From Streptomyces bottropensis ATCC 25435 (GTDB lineage: Bacteria > Actinomycetota > Actinomycetes > Streptomycetales > Streptomycetaceae), in NCBI RefSeq assembly GCF_000383595.1, contig NZ_KB911581.1, forward strand, positions 1,386,506 to 1,450,505: a stretch of 64,000 nucleotides of DNA, written 5' to 3'. How positions within the stretch are numbered: the stretch's first letter is position 1; every line of letters starts with the position of its first letter. This document shows, piece by piece, positions 56,804 to 64,000 of the stretch. A program made the position numbers and the translations under genes. Under the pieces are notes generated by a model. The model saw nothing but the letters and a program-made list of their open reading frames with translations, was not told the DNA's origin and made no database searches.

Positions 56804-57865
56804 GTGACCACTCTGACCAAGACCGAAGGTGAGAAGGCCCCGACCGGGCCGGAGGCCTTCCTCTCGGTCCGCGACCTGCGGGTGCGGTTCTCCACCGAGG
56901 ACGGCATAGTCAAGGCCGTCGACGGGCTCTCCTTCGACGTCGAGCGCGGCAAGACGCTGGGCATCGTGGGTGAGTCGGGCTCCGGCAAGTCCGTGACCAA
57001 CCTGACCGTCCTCGGTCTGCACAACCCCAAGACCACCACCGTCGAGGGCGAGATCATCCTCGACGGCAAGGAACTCGTCACCGCCAAGGAGAGGGAGCTG
57101 GAGCAGCTCCGCGGCAACAAGGTGGCGATGATCTTCCAGGACCCGCTGACGGCGCTCTCGCCGTACTACACGGTGGGCCGGCAGATCGCCGAGCCGTTCA
57201 TGAAGCACACCGGCGCCTCCAAGAAGGAGGCCCGGCGCCGCGCGATCGAGATGCTGGCCAAGGTCGGCATCCCGCACCCGCAGACGCGCGTGGACGACTA
57301 CCCGCACCAGTTCTCCGGCGGTATGCGCCAGCGCGCCATGATCGCCATGGCGCTGGTCTGCGACCCGGACCTGCTGATCGCGGACGAGCCGACCACCGCC
57401 CTGGACGTGACCGTCCAGGCGCAGATCCTCGACCTGCTCAAGGATCTCCAGCAGGAGTTCGGCTCCGCGATCATCTTCATCACGCACGACCTCGGCGTCA
57501 TCTCCGACATGGCCGACGACCTGCTGGTGATGTACTCCGGCCGGGCCGTGGAGCGCGGCAGCGTCCGCGAGGTGCTGCGCAACCCCACGCACCCCTACAC
57601 CTGGGGTCTGCTCAGCTCGATGCCCCGTCTCGGCGGTGACACCAGCCAGGCACTCACGCCGATCCCCGGCTCCCCGCCCAGCCTGCTCAACCCGCCCACC
57701 GGCTGCCCGTTCCACCCGCGTTGCTCGTTCACCGGCGAGGTCGGCGGCAACCGCTGCAGCACCGAGCGGCCGCCGCTCGGCCAGGGGCGCGACTCCGCCT
57801 GCCATCTGACGGCGGAGCAGAAGCAGACCATCTTCATCGACAAGATCCAGCCTCGGCTGCGCTAG
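56804..57865 (+). CDS. bldKD: BldK ATP-binding protein (DppD type)
   Basis: The product is 353 residues. It has Walker [10 protein letters not shown]-loop [12 protein letters not shown], signature [15 protein letters not shown], Walker [13 protein letters not shown] and the switch His in FITHDLGVI. The C-terminal oligopeptide-transporter extension has the Cys-containing [10 protein letters not shown]. It energises import together with BldKE. GTG 56804 has AGGAG seven bases upstream. The operon is tightly packed here, with 10 and 13 bases between genes, so the ATPases are made from the same transcript as the permease. Confidence 0.95.
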   Translation: MTTLTKTEGEKAPTGPEAFLSVRDLRVRFSTEDGIVKAVDGLSFDVERGKTLGIVGESGSGKSVTNLTVLGLHNPKTTTVEGEIILDGKELVTAKERELEQLRGNKVAMIFQDPLTALSPYYTVGRQIAEPFMKHTGASKKEARRRAIEMLAKVGIPHPQTRVDDYPHQFSGGMRQRAMIAMALVCDPDLLIADEPTTALDVTVQAQILDLLKDLQQEFGSAIIFITHDLGVISDMADDLLVMYSGRAVERGSVREVLRNPTHPYTWGLLSSMPRLGGDTSQALTPIPGSPPSLLNPPTGCPFHPRCSFTGEVGGNRCSTERPPLGQGRDSACHLTAEQKQTIFIDKIQPRLR

Positions 57866-57878
57866 GGAGAACCGAGAC

Positions 57879-59021
57879 ATGAGCGACAACCTCACCCTCC
57901 CCGCGCAGCAGGGCTCCAAGGACACCCCGGCCGAGACCCTCCTCAAGGTCGAGGGCCTGGCGAAACACTTCCCCATCTACGGCGGCTTCCCGATCAAGCG
58001 CAAGGTCGGGGCCGTCCAGGCGGTGGACGGCATCGACCTGTCCGTCGGCGTCGGCGAGAGCGTCGGCCTCGTCGGCGAGTCGGGCTGCGGCAAGTCGACC
58101 ACGGGCCGGCTGATCACCAAGCTGATGGAGCCCACCGGCGGGAAGATCACCTACAAGGACCAGGACATCACCCACGCCTCGCGCAAGCAGCTGGCGCCGG
58201 TGCGGTCCGAGATCCAGATGATCTTCCAGGACCCCTACTCCTCGCTGAACCCGCGGCAGACGGTCGGCACGATCATCAAGTCGCCGATGGAGGTCAACGG
58301 GATCAACCCCGAGGGCGGCCGGGAGCACAAGGTCCGCGAGCTGTTGGAGCTGGTCGGTCTCAACCCCGAGCACTACAACCGCTTCCCGCACGAGTTCTCC
58401 GGCGGTCAGCGCCAGCGCATCGGGGTCGCCCGCGCGCTCGCCCTGAACCCGAAGCTGATCGTCGCGGACGAGCCGGTCTCGGCGCTGGACGTGTCGATCC
58501 AGGCGCAGGTCGTCAACCTGCTCCAGAAGGTCCAGGACGAGCTGGGCATCGCGTTCCTGTTCATCGCCCACGACCTCGCGATCGTCCGGCACTTCTCGAA
58601 GCGTGTCGCGGTGATGTACCTCGGCAAGATCGTCGAGGTCGCCGACCGTGACTCGCTGTACAACCGGCCCCGCCACCCGTACACCCACGCCCTCCTCTCG
58701 GCGGTGCCCGAGGTCGCGATCGACGACGAGACCGAGACGAAGGAGCGGATCCGGCTCGCCGGCGACGTGCCCTCGCCGATCTCGCCGCCGTCCGGCTGCC
58801 GCTTCCGTACCCGCTGCTGGAAGGCGCAGGACAAGTGCGCCTCGGAGGAGCCGCCGCTCATCCAGCTCTCCGGCAACCTGGCCGGCCACCTGACGGCCTG
58901 CCACTTCCCGGAGGACCCGACGACCGAGGCCCGCGCCGAGGACGTCGTGCTGGACCCGGCGCTCAAGGCGCTGGAGGACAGCGCGCCGGAGGCATCCGGG
59001 GCGAAGATCGCCAAGGGCTGA
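57879..59021 (+). CDS. bldKE: BldK ATP-binding protein (DppF type)
   Basis: This 380-residue second ATPase has Walker [13 protein letters not shown]-loop [12 protein letters not shown], signature [15 protein letters not shown], Walker [13 protein letters not shown] and FIAHDLAIV. The C-terminal [15 protein letters not shown]ys-rich motif matches oligopeptide-permease partners. The N-terminus [23 protein letters not shown] is the DppF type. ATG 57879 follows GGGAG. It is the last gene of bldK, ended by a strong hairpin. Confidence 0.95.
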   Translation: MSDNLTLPAQQGSKDTPAETLLKVEGLAKHFPIYGGFPIKRKVGAVQAVDGIDLSVGVGESVGLVGESGCGKSTTGRLITKLMEPTGGKITYKDQDITHASRKQLAPVRSEIQMIFQDPYSSLNPRQTVGTIIKSPMEVNGINPEGGREHKVRELLELVGLNPEHYNRFPHEFSGGQRQRIGVARALALNPKLIVADEPVSALDVSIQAQVVNLLQKVQDELGIAFLFIAHDLAIVRHFSKRVAVMYLGKIVEVADRDSLYNRPRHPYTHALLSAVPEVAIDDETETKERIRLAGDVPSPISPPSGCRFRTRCWKAQDKCASEEPPLIQLSGNLAGHLTACHFPEDPTTEARAEDVVLDPALKALEDSAPEASGAKIAKG

Positions 59022-59039
59022 CCTGACCGAGTCGTCATG

Positions 59040-59100
59040 GGCCCGTCGTACGACGGTGACGTTCCCGCTCGCCGGGGCCGTCACCGCCGTACGACGGGCC
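59040..59100 (+). terminator. Terminator hairpin after bldKE
   Basis: A 21-bp inverted repeat with one mismatch (59040-59060 with 59080-59100, core GGCCCGTCGTACG) begins 19 bases after the bldKE stop. The sequence TTGTCG follows. It closes the bldK transcript. Confidence 0.8.
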
Positions 59101-59515
59101 TTGTCGTGTGCGGTGGGCCGCCGGTGACGGTGGGAGCCGGGCGGCCGTGCGGGCGGCCCGCGTGGGTCGTGGGGGGCGTCCGGTGGGTGGCGTGGCGTCG
59201 AGGCGTGTCTCCTGCGTCGTCGTCGCCTTCACCGCCCCAGAACCCTCCGACCGCCGCCCAGGGGAGGCCGTACGGGGCTGGGGGGGGGCGCCGGTGGGGC
59301 CGCGTCTGCGCCGAGGGCGTGCGTGAGGGCGAGGTGTCGCCCGACGGCCGCCCGACGGTCGCCTGGCGTGGTGACCCGGCGGCTGACGGGACCGTGGGGC
59401 GAGAGCGGGGCCCGCAGCGAAATCGGTGGCGGCCCGTGACCGCGGGCGGCAACCTGGGCTGTTGATCTCGGCCCCTGCCGAGCGCCTCACCCACCGACTC
59501 ACGACGGAGCCCCTG
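59101..59515. other. GC-rich intergenic region, no gene seen
   Basis: These 415 bases are low in recognisable structure: runs of G (59279-59290) and scattered GGGCGGCC words. They hold no supported gene. The promoter of the VOC gene should lie at its right end but was not identified. Confidence 0.3.
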
Positions 59516-59899
59516 TTGAGCCCCACGCACCCCGCCATCCACAGCGTCACCTTCGACTGCACCGGCGACCCCTACGACGTCGCCCTCTTCTGGAGCGAGT
59601 TGCTCGGCCGTCCGCTGGCCGACGACGACAAGCCCGGCGACCCGGAGGCGCTGATCGCGGACCCGGCGGGTGGGCCGCGGCTGCTGTTCGTGCGGGTGCC
59701 CGAGGGCAAGTCGGCGAAGAACCGGGTCCACTTCGACCTCAAGCCGCACGGCCGCACCCGCGCCGAGGAGGTCGAGCGGGCGGTCGCGCTCGGCGCCCGG
59801 GTGATCGCCGACCACACCCGTCCCGACGGCGGCGGCTGGGTGCTCATGGCCGACCCCGAGGGCAACGAGTTCTGTGTGGAGCGGGGCGAGCTGGGCTGA
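59516..59899 (+). CDS. VOC-superfamily protein (glyoxalase/dioxygenase fold)
   Basis: The product is 127 residues. Two beta-alpha-beta-beta-beta modules carry metal-ligand positions: HSVTFDCTGDPYDVALFWSEL at the start and NRVHFDLKPHG in the middle, ending VLMADPEGNEFCVERGE. Ligands of the VOC type are His from HPAIHSV or FDC, His in VHFDL and Glu in NEFCV. Function is undetermined; such small proteins include antibiotic-resistance and isomerase enzymes. TTG 59516 is chosen since GGAG lies seven bases upstream; an earlier in-frame start at 59426 is less likely. It faces the second transporter operon, 72 bases stop to stop. Confidence 0.82.
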   Translation: MSPTHPAIHSVTFDCTGDPYDVALFWSELLGRPLADDDKPGDPEALIADPAGGPRLLFVRVPEGKSAKNRVHFDLKPHGRTRAEEVERAVALGARVIADHTRPDGGGWVLMADPEGNEFCVERGELG

Positions 59900-59971
59900 C
59901 GACGGGCGTGCCGGGCCGGGCCGGGCTGCCGCAGGTCGCCCAGCGGCAGCCGGCCCGCCCGCCGAGTACAC

Positions 59972-60955
59972 CTAGGCCAACCGCACCCGCGGATCGATCA
60001 GCGCGTACACCGCGTCCACCACGATGTTCGCGACCACGATCGCGGCGGCGGCGACCAGGACCACTCCGAGGAGCAGGGGGAGGTCGTTGTCGCGGACGGC
60101 CTTGATGGACAGGGCGCCGATGCCGTGGAGCCCGAAGGTCTCCTCGGTGATGATGGCGCCGCCGAGGAGGTAGCCGATGTCGAGGCCGAGGATGGTGACG
60201 ATGGGGCCCATCGCGCCGCGCCAGGCGTAGCGGAAGAAGACCGTGGACCGGGACATGCCCTTGGCGCGGGCCGTGCGGACGTAGTCCTCGGCGAGGGTCT
60301 CCACCAGCTGGGAGCGGGTCATCCGGGTGTAGTTGGCGGTGAAGATGATCGCGAGGACCAGCCAGGGGAGGAGGAGCCCCTTGAACCAGGCCGGCGGGTC
60401 CTGGGTGAAGCCGACGGCGTCCGAGGGGCGGGGCAGCAGGCCCCACTGGTCGGAGAGGTAGTACATCGCCACGACCCCGACGATGTAGATCTGGAGCGAG
60501 GAGCCCACCAGGGACGCCGAGGACGCGATCTTGTCCAGGGCGCGGCCCTGTGCCACCGCCGCGACCATGCCGGTGCCCACGCCGAAGACGACGAAGACGA
60601 CCGTGCTGCCGAGCGCGAGCGACAGCGTGGTGGGGAAGCGGTCGGTGATCAGTCCGAGTACCGGCTCGTGGTTGGTGAAGGAGTAGCCGAGACAGGGGGC
60701 CGGGCAGTGGCCGAGGCCGGCGTAGTCCCGGCCGGTGAACACTCCTGCCAGCCAGTGCCCGTACTGGACGGGCAGCGGGTCGGCGATGCCGAGGTTGTGC
60801 CGGACCAGCGCGAGCGTCTGCGGGGTGCACAGCTTGCCGCAGGCGGAGCGGGCGGGGTCGCGTGGGGCGACGTAGAAGAGGAGGAAGGTGATGGCGCTGA
60901 TGATCAGCAGGATCAGCAGCGCGCTCAGCGTCCTGCGGGCGACGAAGCGGAGCAT
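59972..60955 (-). CDS. ABC transporter permease (DppB type), BldKC paralogue
   Basis: This 327-residue, six-helix permease keeps the BldKC external loop landmarks (ACGKLCTPQTLALVRHNLG and GHCPAPCLGYSF), the EAA loop EDYVRTARAKGMSRSTVFF and the C-terminus VYALIDPRVRLA. Length and word order match the bldK protein throughout. It is the third gene of a minus-strand operon, 23 bases after the binding-protein gene. ATG 60955 is used; longer in-frame text overlaps the neighbour. No ATPase gene follows where bldKD and bldKE would be. Confidence 0.92.
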   Translation of the reverse strand: MLRFVARRTLSALLILLIISAITFLLFYVAPRDPARSACGKLCTPQTLALVRHNLGIADPLPVQYGHWLAGVFTGRDYAGLGHCPAPCLGYSFTNHEPVLGLITDRFPTTLSLALGSTVVFVVFGVGTGMVAAVAQGRALDKIASSASLVGSSLQIYIVGVVAMYYLSDQWGLLPRPSDAVGFTQDPPAWFKGLLLPWLVLAIIFTANYTRMTRSQLVETLAEDYVRTARAKGMSRSTVFFRYAWRGAMGPIVTILGLDIGYLLGGAIITEETFGLHGIGALSIKAVRDNDLPLLLGVVLVAAAAIVVANIVVDAVYALIDPRVRLA

Positions 60956-60978
60956 GGCGGTTCGGGGCCCGGTCCGGT

Positions 60979-62763
60979 TCAGGCCTTGGCGTACAGCTTG
61001 TGGACGAGGAACGCCGAGAACAGGGGGTCGAACTGGGCGCCGCCCACCTTGGACCCGTACAGGTAGTACCGCCGCTGGTAGGTCTCCGGGATGATCGGAG
61101 CCTCCTTCGCCATGATCGACTTGTCCAGCGCGGCCCAGGCCGCGTTCTCCTTCGCGGTGTCGGTGATGGCCGCGTCCTTCTTGATCGCCGCGTTGACCCA
61201 GCCCACGTTCAGCTGGGAGACGTTGGGGGCGTTGTCCGCGATCGTGGTGCCGTCGAAGAGCGGCTGGAGGAGGGTGTAGGCGGCGGGCCAGTCCGGTGAC
61301 CAGCCGTACCACATCACGTCGAACTGGTTGTCGATCTGGCCGACCTGGTCGTAGTAGCTCGTCGACTCCACGGGCTTGATCACCGGATCGAAGCCCGCCT
61401 CCTTCAGGGCGTTGGCGATGACGACCTTGGTCTTCTCGTAGGCGTCGTTGCCGCCCTGCGGATAGGTGTAGACGATCTTCTGGCCGAGCTTGCCGGCCTC
61501 CTTCAGCAGGGACTTCGCCTTCGCCGTGTCGCCGCGCGGGTTCTTCAGCTTGCCGTAGGCGTCGAACTTCACCCGGCCCGCGATGTCCGGGCTGAGGATG
61601 GTGGTCGCGTAGTCGCCGGCCGACGGGCCGCCGTAGATGGAACGGATCTGCTCCAGCGGCCAGGCGTAGTTGAGGGCCTGGCGGACCCGGACGTCCTTGA
61701 TGCGGCGGCAGTTGACGGCGTAGTAGTACAGGCCGGTCAGCAGGCCGTCGATGGTGCGGGACTCCAGGGCGGAGTCGCCGATCACCTTCTGGATACGCTC
61801 GGCCGGCACCCCGCTGTACGCCATGACCGCGTACCGGTCCGTCCCCGAGTCGGCGATCAGCCGGTCGGTGGCCGGCAGGGCCTCGGGGCCGAACTCGAAG
61901 ACGACGGAGTCCGGGTAGGCGTTGCGGATCGGGTCGGTCGCCGGGTCCCAGTGGGTGTTGCGCACCAGCGTCAGGGACTTGTCGACGGAGTGCTGCCTGA
62001 TCCGGTACGGGCCGCAGGAGACGGGGTCCTTGTCGTACTTCTCCTTGCTGTCGTGCGCGACCGGCACGGCACCGTAGGAGTGCATCGCCAGTGCCCAGTT
62101 GAGGTCGGGGCGGGCCGTCCTCAGGTGGAAGGTGACGGTCTTCTTCGCGGTGTCCGTGACGACGGAGGAGAGGTGCTTGCCGCCGTACGGGCCCTTGTAG
62201 ACCGACCGGAAGTCGTTCGAGCCGGTGAGCCAGGTCTGGACGTAGGTGGCGCCCTCGGTGGTGAAGCTCGCGAAGCCGCGCTCGATGCCGTGGCGTACGT
62301 CGTCGACGGTCAGCTCGCTGCCGTCCTCCCACTTCAGGCCGTCCTTGAGGGTGAACGTCCAGGTCCTGCCGCCGTCCGTCATGGTGCCGGTGTCGGTGGC
62401 GAGGTCACCGACGAGCCTCATCGAGCCGTCGGCGGCGATCTTGTAGCCGGTGAGGCAGCGGACGTAGAGGTTCGCGACCGTGGAGTTCCAGGCGAAGTAG
62501 ATGCGCTGCGGGTCCAGGTGCGAGAAGTCGTCCGGGCCGATCGGGCGGATCGTGCCGCCCCTGCGCGCACCCGGGACCTTCGGCGCGGGGCCGGTGGAGT
62601 CCGCCGCGGTGCCCACGGTGACCTTGGCGTACGTGGCGCCGGAGGCCGCGCCGCCGCCCGCCGTACCGCCCCCGCCGCCGCTGCTGCACGCGCTGAGGAC
62701 GAGCGCGCCGCCGGCCGTCGCGACCGAGCTTGCGATGACGAAGTTCCTGCGGGAGATCGACAT
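60979..62763 (-). CDS. Tat-type peptide-binding lipoprotein, BldKB paralogue
   Basis: This 594-residue protein has a twin-arginine signal (SRRNFV, residues 4-9) ending in lipobox LSAC, Cys26, so it may be exported folded by Tat. The SBP_bac_5 domain follows BldKB throughout: GGTIRPIGPDDFSHLDPQRI, LVGDLATDTGTMTDGGRTW, RHGIERGFASF, PDLNWALAMHSYG, FDVMWYGWSPDWPAAYT. It is a distinct peptide receptor with substitutions in the ligand pocket. The start ATG 62763 gives a standard signal. The preceding gene ends 77 bases upstream. Confidence 0.93.
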   Translation of the reverse strand: MSISRRNFVIASSVATAGGALVLSACSSGGGGGTAGGGAASGATYAKVTVGTAADSTGPAPKVPGARRGGTIRPIGPDDFSHLDPQRIYFAWNSTVANLYVRCLTGYKIAADGSMRLVGDLATDTGTMTDGGRTWTFTLKDGLKWEDGSELTVDDVRHGIERGFASFTTEGATYVQTWLTGSNDFRSVYKGPYGGKHLSSVVTDTAKKTVTFHLRTARPDLNWALAMHSYGAVPVAHDSKEKYDKDPVSCGPYRIRQHSVDKSLTLVRNTHWDPATDPIRNAYPDSVVFEFGPEALPATDRLIADSGTDRYAVMAYSGVPAERIQKVIGDSALESRTIDGLLTGLYYYAVNCRRIKDVRVRQALNYAWPLEQIRSIYGGPSAGDYATTILSPDIAGRVKFDAYGKLKNPRGDTAKAKSLLKEAGKLGQKIVYTYPQGGNDAYEKTKVVIANALKEAGFDPVIKPVESTSYYDQVGQIDNQFDVMWYGWSPDWPAAYTLLQPLFDGTTIADNAPNVSQLNVGWVNAAIKKDAAITDTAKENAAWAALDKSIMAKEAPIIPETYQRRYYLYGSKVGGAQFDPLFSAFLVHKLYAKA

Positions 62764-62840
62764 GGGTGTCCTGCCTGAATCAGGGAGAGGGGGTTTCTTG
62801 AGAAGGGGGAGGGGGGTGGGGCGGGCCTCCGAGGAGGGGG

Positions 62841-63857
62841 TCAACGTCTGCTCTTCGGGTCGAGCGCGTCGCGGACCGAGTCGCCGAGGAGGTTGAAGGC
62901 GATCACGAAGATGACCATCGAGAGGCCGGGGAAGAGCATGTACGTGATGTCGTTCTGGTAGACCTGCGCGCCGCGCTGGATCATCACGCCCCAGTCGGGG
63001 GTGGGGTCGCTGAGGCCGACGCCGAGGAAGGCGAGGGCCGCCTCCGTGGTGACGTACATGGGCAGCGCGAGGGTCGCCTGGATGAGGACCGGGGTCCACA
63101 GGTTGGGGAGCAGTTCCCGGAAGACGATCCGGGCGGCGGAGGCGCCGGTGACCTTGGCTGCCTCCACGAACTCCCGCTCGCGCAGGGCCAGTACCTCGCC
63201 GCGCAGCAGCCGCGCGATGGGTGCCCAGCCGAACGCGGTCATCACCGAGATCAGGCTCACGACCGTCAGCCAGGTCGGGGTGTTCTCGTCGGGCGGCACC
63301 AGGATCGAGATCAGCACCGGCCACATGGCGATGAAGAAGAGGGTGGAGGGGAAGGCCAGCAGGATGTCGACGATCCGGCCCACGAGGCTGTCGACCCGGC
63401 CGCCGAGATAGCCGGCCGTCACGCCGACCACGATGCCGAGGCCGGTGACCAGCAGGGTCGTCACCGTGGCGATCAGCAGCGAGTTGCGGATGCCGTAGAG
63501 GAGGAGGGTGAAGACGTCCCGGCCGAGCTGAGGCTCGATGCCGAACCAGAAGTCGCCGCTGACCCCGCCGTTCGGTGCGACCGGGAAACCGAACTGGTTC
63601 AGCAGGCCGGGCTGGTTCTGGCCGTACGTCGTGTACGGGTTCCTGCCGTAGAGCTTCGCTGTCAGGGGGGCGGCGATCGCGGCGGTGAAGAACAGCAGCA
63701 CGATGTACGCCGATACGGTGCCGGCGCGGTCCCTGCGGAAGCGGCGCCAGGCGATGCGGCCGGGTGAGCTGGTGCCGTGGCCTCCGGCGGGGCGGGGCGG
63801 GGTGGTGGGCGGCGCCTCGAAGGGCGTGGCCGTCGTGGATGCGGGCGAGGTCCCCAT
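62841..63857 (-). CDS. ABC transporter permease (DppC type), BldKA paralogue
   Basis: The product is 338 residues. A Pro/Thr-rich head leads to six membrane helices with the external loop GRNPYTTYGQNQPGLL to GDFWFGIEPQLGRDVF, matching BldKA closely. The EAA loop reads EFVEAAKVTGASAARIVFRE, and the C-terminus LLGDSVRDALDPKSRR is the same. ATG 63857 follows GAAGGG by seven bases; an in-frame start at 63917 is less well supported. It is the first gene of its operon as far as the window shows. Confidence 0.92.
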   Translation of the reverse strand: MGTSPASTTATPFEAPPTTPPRPAGGHGTSSPGRIAWRRFRRDRAGTVSAYIVLLFFTAAIAAPLTAKLYGRNPYTTYGQNQPGLLNQFGFPVAPNGGVSGDFWFGIEPQLGRDVFTLLLYGIRNSLLIATVTTLLVTGLGIVVGVTAGYLGGRVDSLVGRIVDILLAFPSTLFFIAMWPVLISILVPPDENTPTWLTVVSLISVMTAFGWAPIARLLRGEVLALREREFVEAAKVTGASAARIVFRELLPNLWTPVLIQATLALPMYVTTEAALAFLGVGLSDPTPDWGVMIQRGAQVYQNDITYMLFPGLSMVIFVIAFNLLGDSVRDALDPKSRR

Positions 63858-64000
63858 GACGTGACCCTTCAACTCGCCCGCGGCCGGGGTCAATGCGTTG
63901 CCGGTGCCCTTGACCAAGGGGAGGGTGATTGCCGAACCCGCTCTTACTGGGTGGAGGCTGCTCTTACCGGGTCCTCGGGGTTTCTTGGCTTTCGCGGTGG
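63858..64000 (-). promoter_or_regulatory. Upstream region of the second peptide-transporter operon
   Basis: There is no gene in the last 143 bases. A direct repeat GTAAGAGC (minus strand; 63967-63960 and 63947-63940) has copies 20 bp apart, two helical turns, about 80-110 bases before the start. This spacing suits a regulator binding one face of the DNA. Promoter boxes were not assigned. Confidence 0.45.

Overview
The window is a high-GC actinobacterial chromosome segment, almost certainly from Streptomyces. The evidence is extreme GC bias at third codon positions, frequent GTG/TTG starts, a WhiB-like protein, two SpoIIE-type phosphatases fused to anti-sigma-like kinase domains, the bldK oligopeptide-permease operon, and two intergenic repeat families that I recognise as common in Streptomyces. 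Gene order (fumC, class I fumarase, DUF1707 gene, whiB-like, glpX, xseBA, ispH, ppgK, ychF, sdh, typA, bldK) fits the conserved chromosomal core. I see no phage, insertion sequence, CRISPR array, rRNA or tRNA gene. About fifty genes are supported.

Region 1 (1-9090): the 5' end of a PhoH/PIN ATPase gene, a cis-prenyltransferase, an AlkZ-like winged-helix protein, a methyltransferase, AhpD, and a translationally coupled PadR-ATPase-FtsX permease operon with a repeated operator. Region 2 (9091-22600): class A penicillin-binding protein, a SpoIIE phosphatase carrying the only in-frame TTA codon I found, DUF402, class II and class I fumarases on either side of a lipoprotein gene, a DUF1707/LiaF-like gene, the whiB-like gene, glpX and a DUF4245 gene. 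Region 3 (22600-29400): nitroreductase, exonuclease VII (xseB, xseA), ispH, polyphosphate glucokinase, a DUF6542 membrane protein and ychF.

Region 4 (29400-37700) looks more accessory: a lone SNF2 helicase, a 57-residue membrane peptide, a hexanucleotide array, a threonine-synthase-like enzyme, a septum-formation-domain protein, a GntR regulator, a small SPOR-like protein and a MutT-like NUDIX enzyme. Region 5 (37200-47350): an RsbW-like kinase, a PAS-GAF-SpoIIE-HATPase phosphatase, a TPM-family protein without the TPM domain, and the succinate dehydrogenase operon (small gene, sdhC, sdhA, sdhB).

Region 6 (47700-64000): a peptide-binding lipoprotein with an internal tandem repeat, typA, the five-gene bldK operon, a VOC-fold protein and a convergent second transporter operon. 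The second operon repeats the permease / binding protein / permease order of bldK but has no ATPase genes within the window. Linked themes are envelope and peptide sensing (bldK, its mirror, PBP, TPM-like protein), partner-switching signalling (three HATPase proteins, two with phosphatase domains) and central carbon metabolism (two fumarases, Sdh, GlpX, PpgK, IspH).

Start codons were moved where a ribosome-binding site or family alignment argued for it. Domain boundaries are approximate because no alignments could be run. Comparisons with named families and with S. coelicolor genes are from memory.
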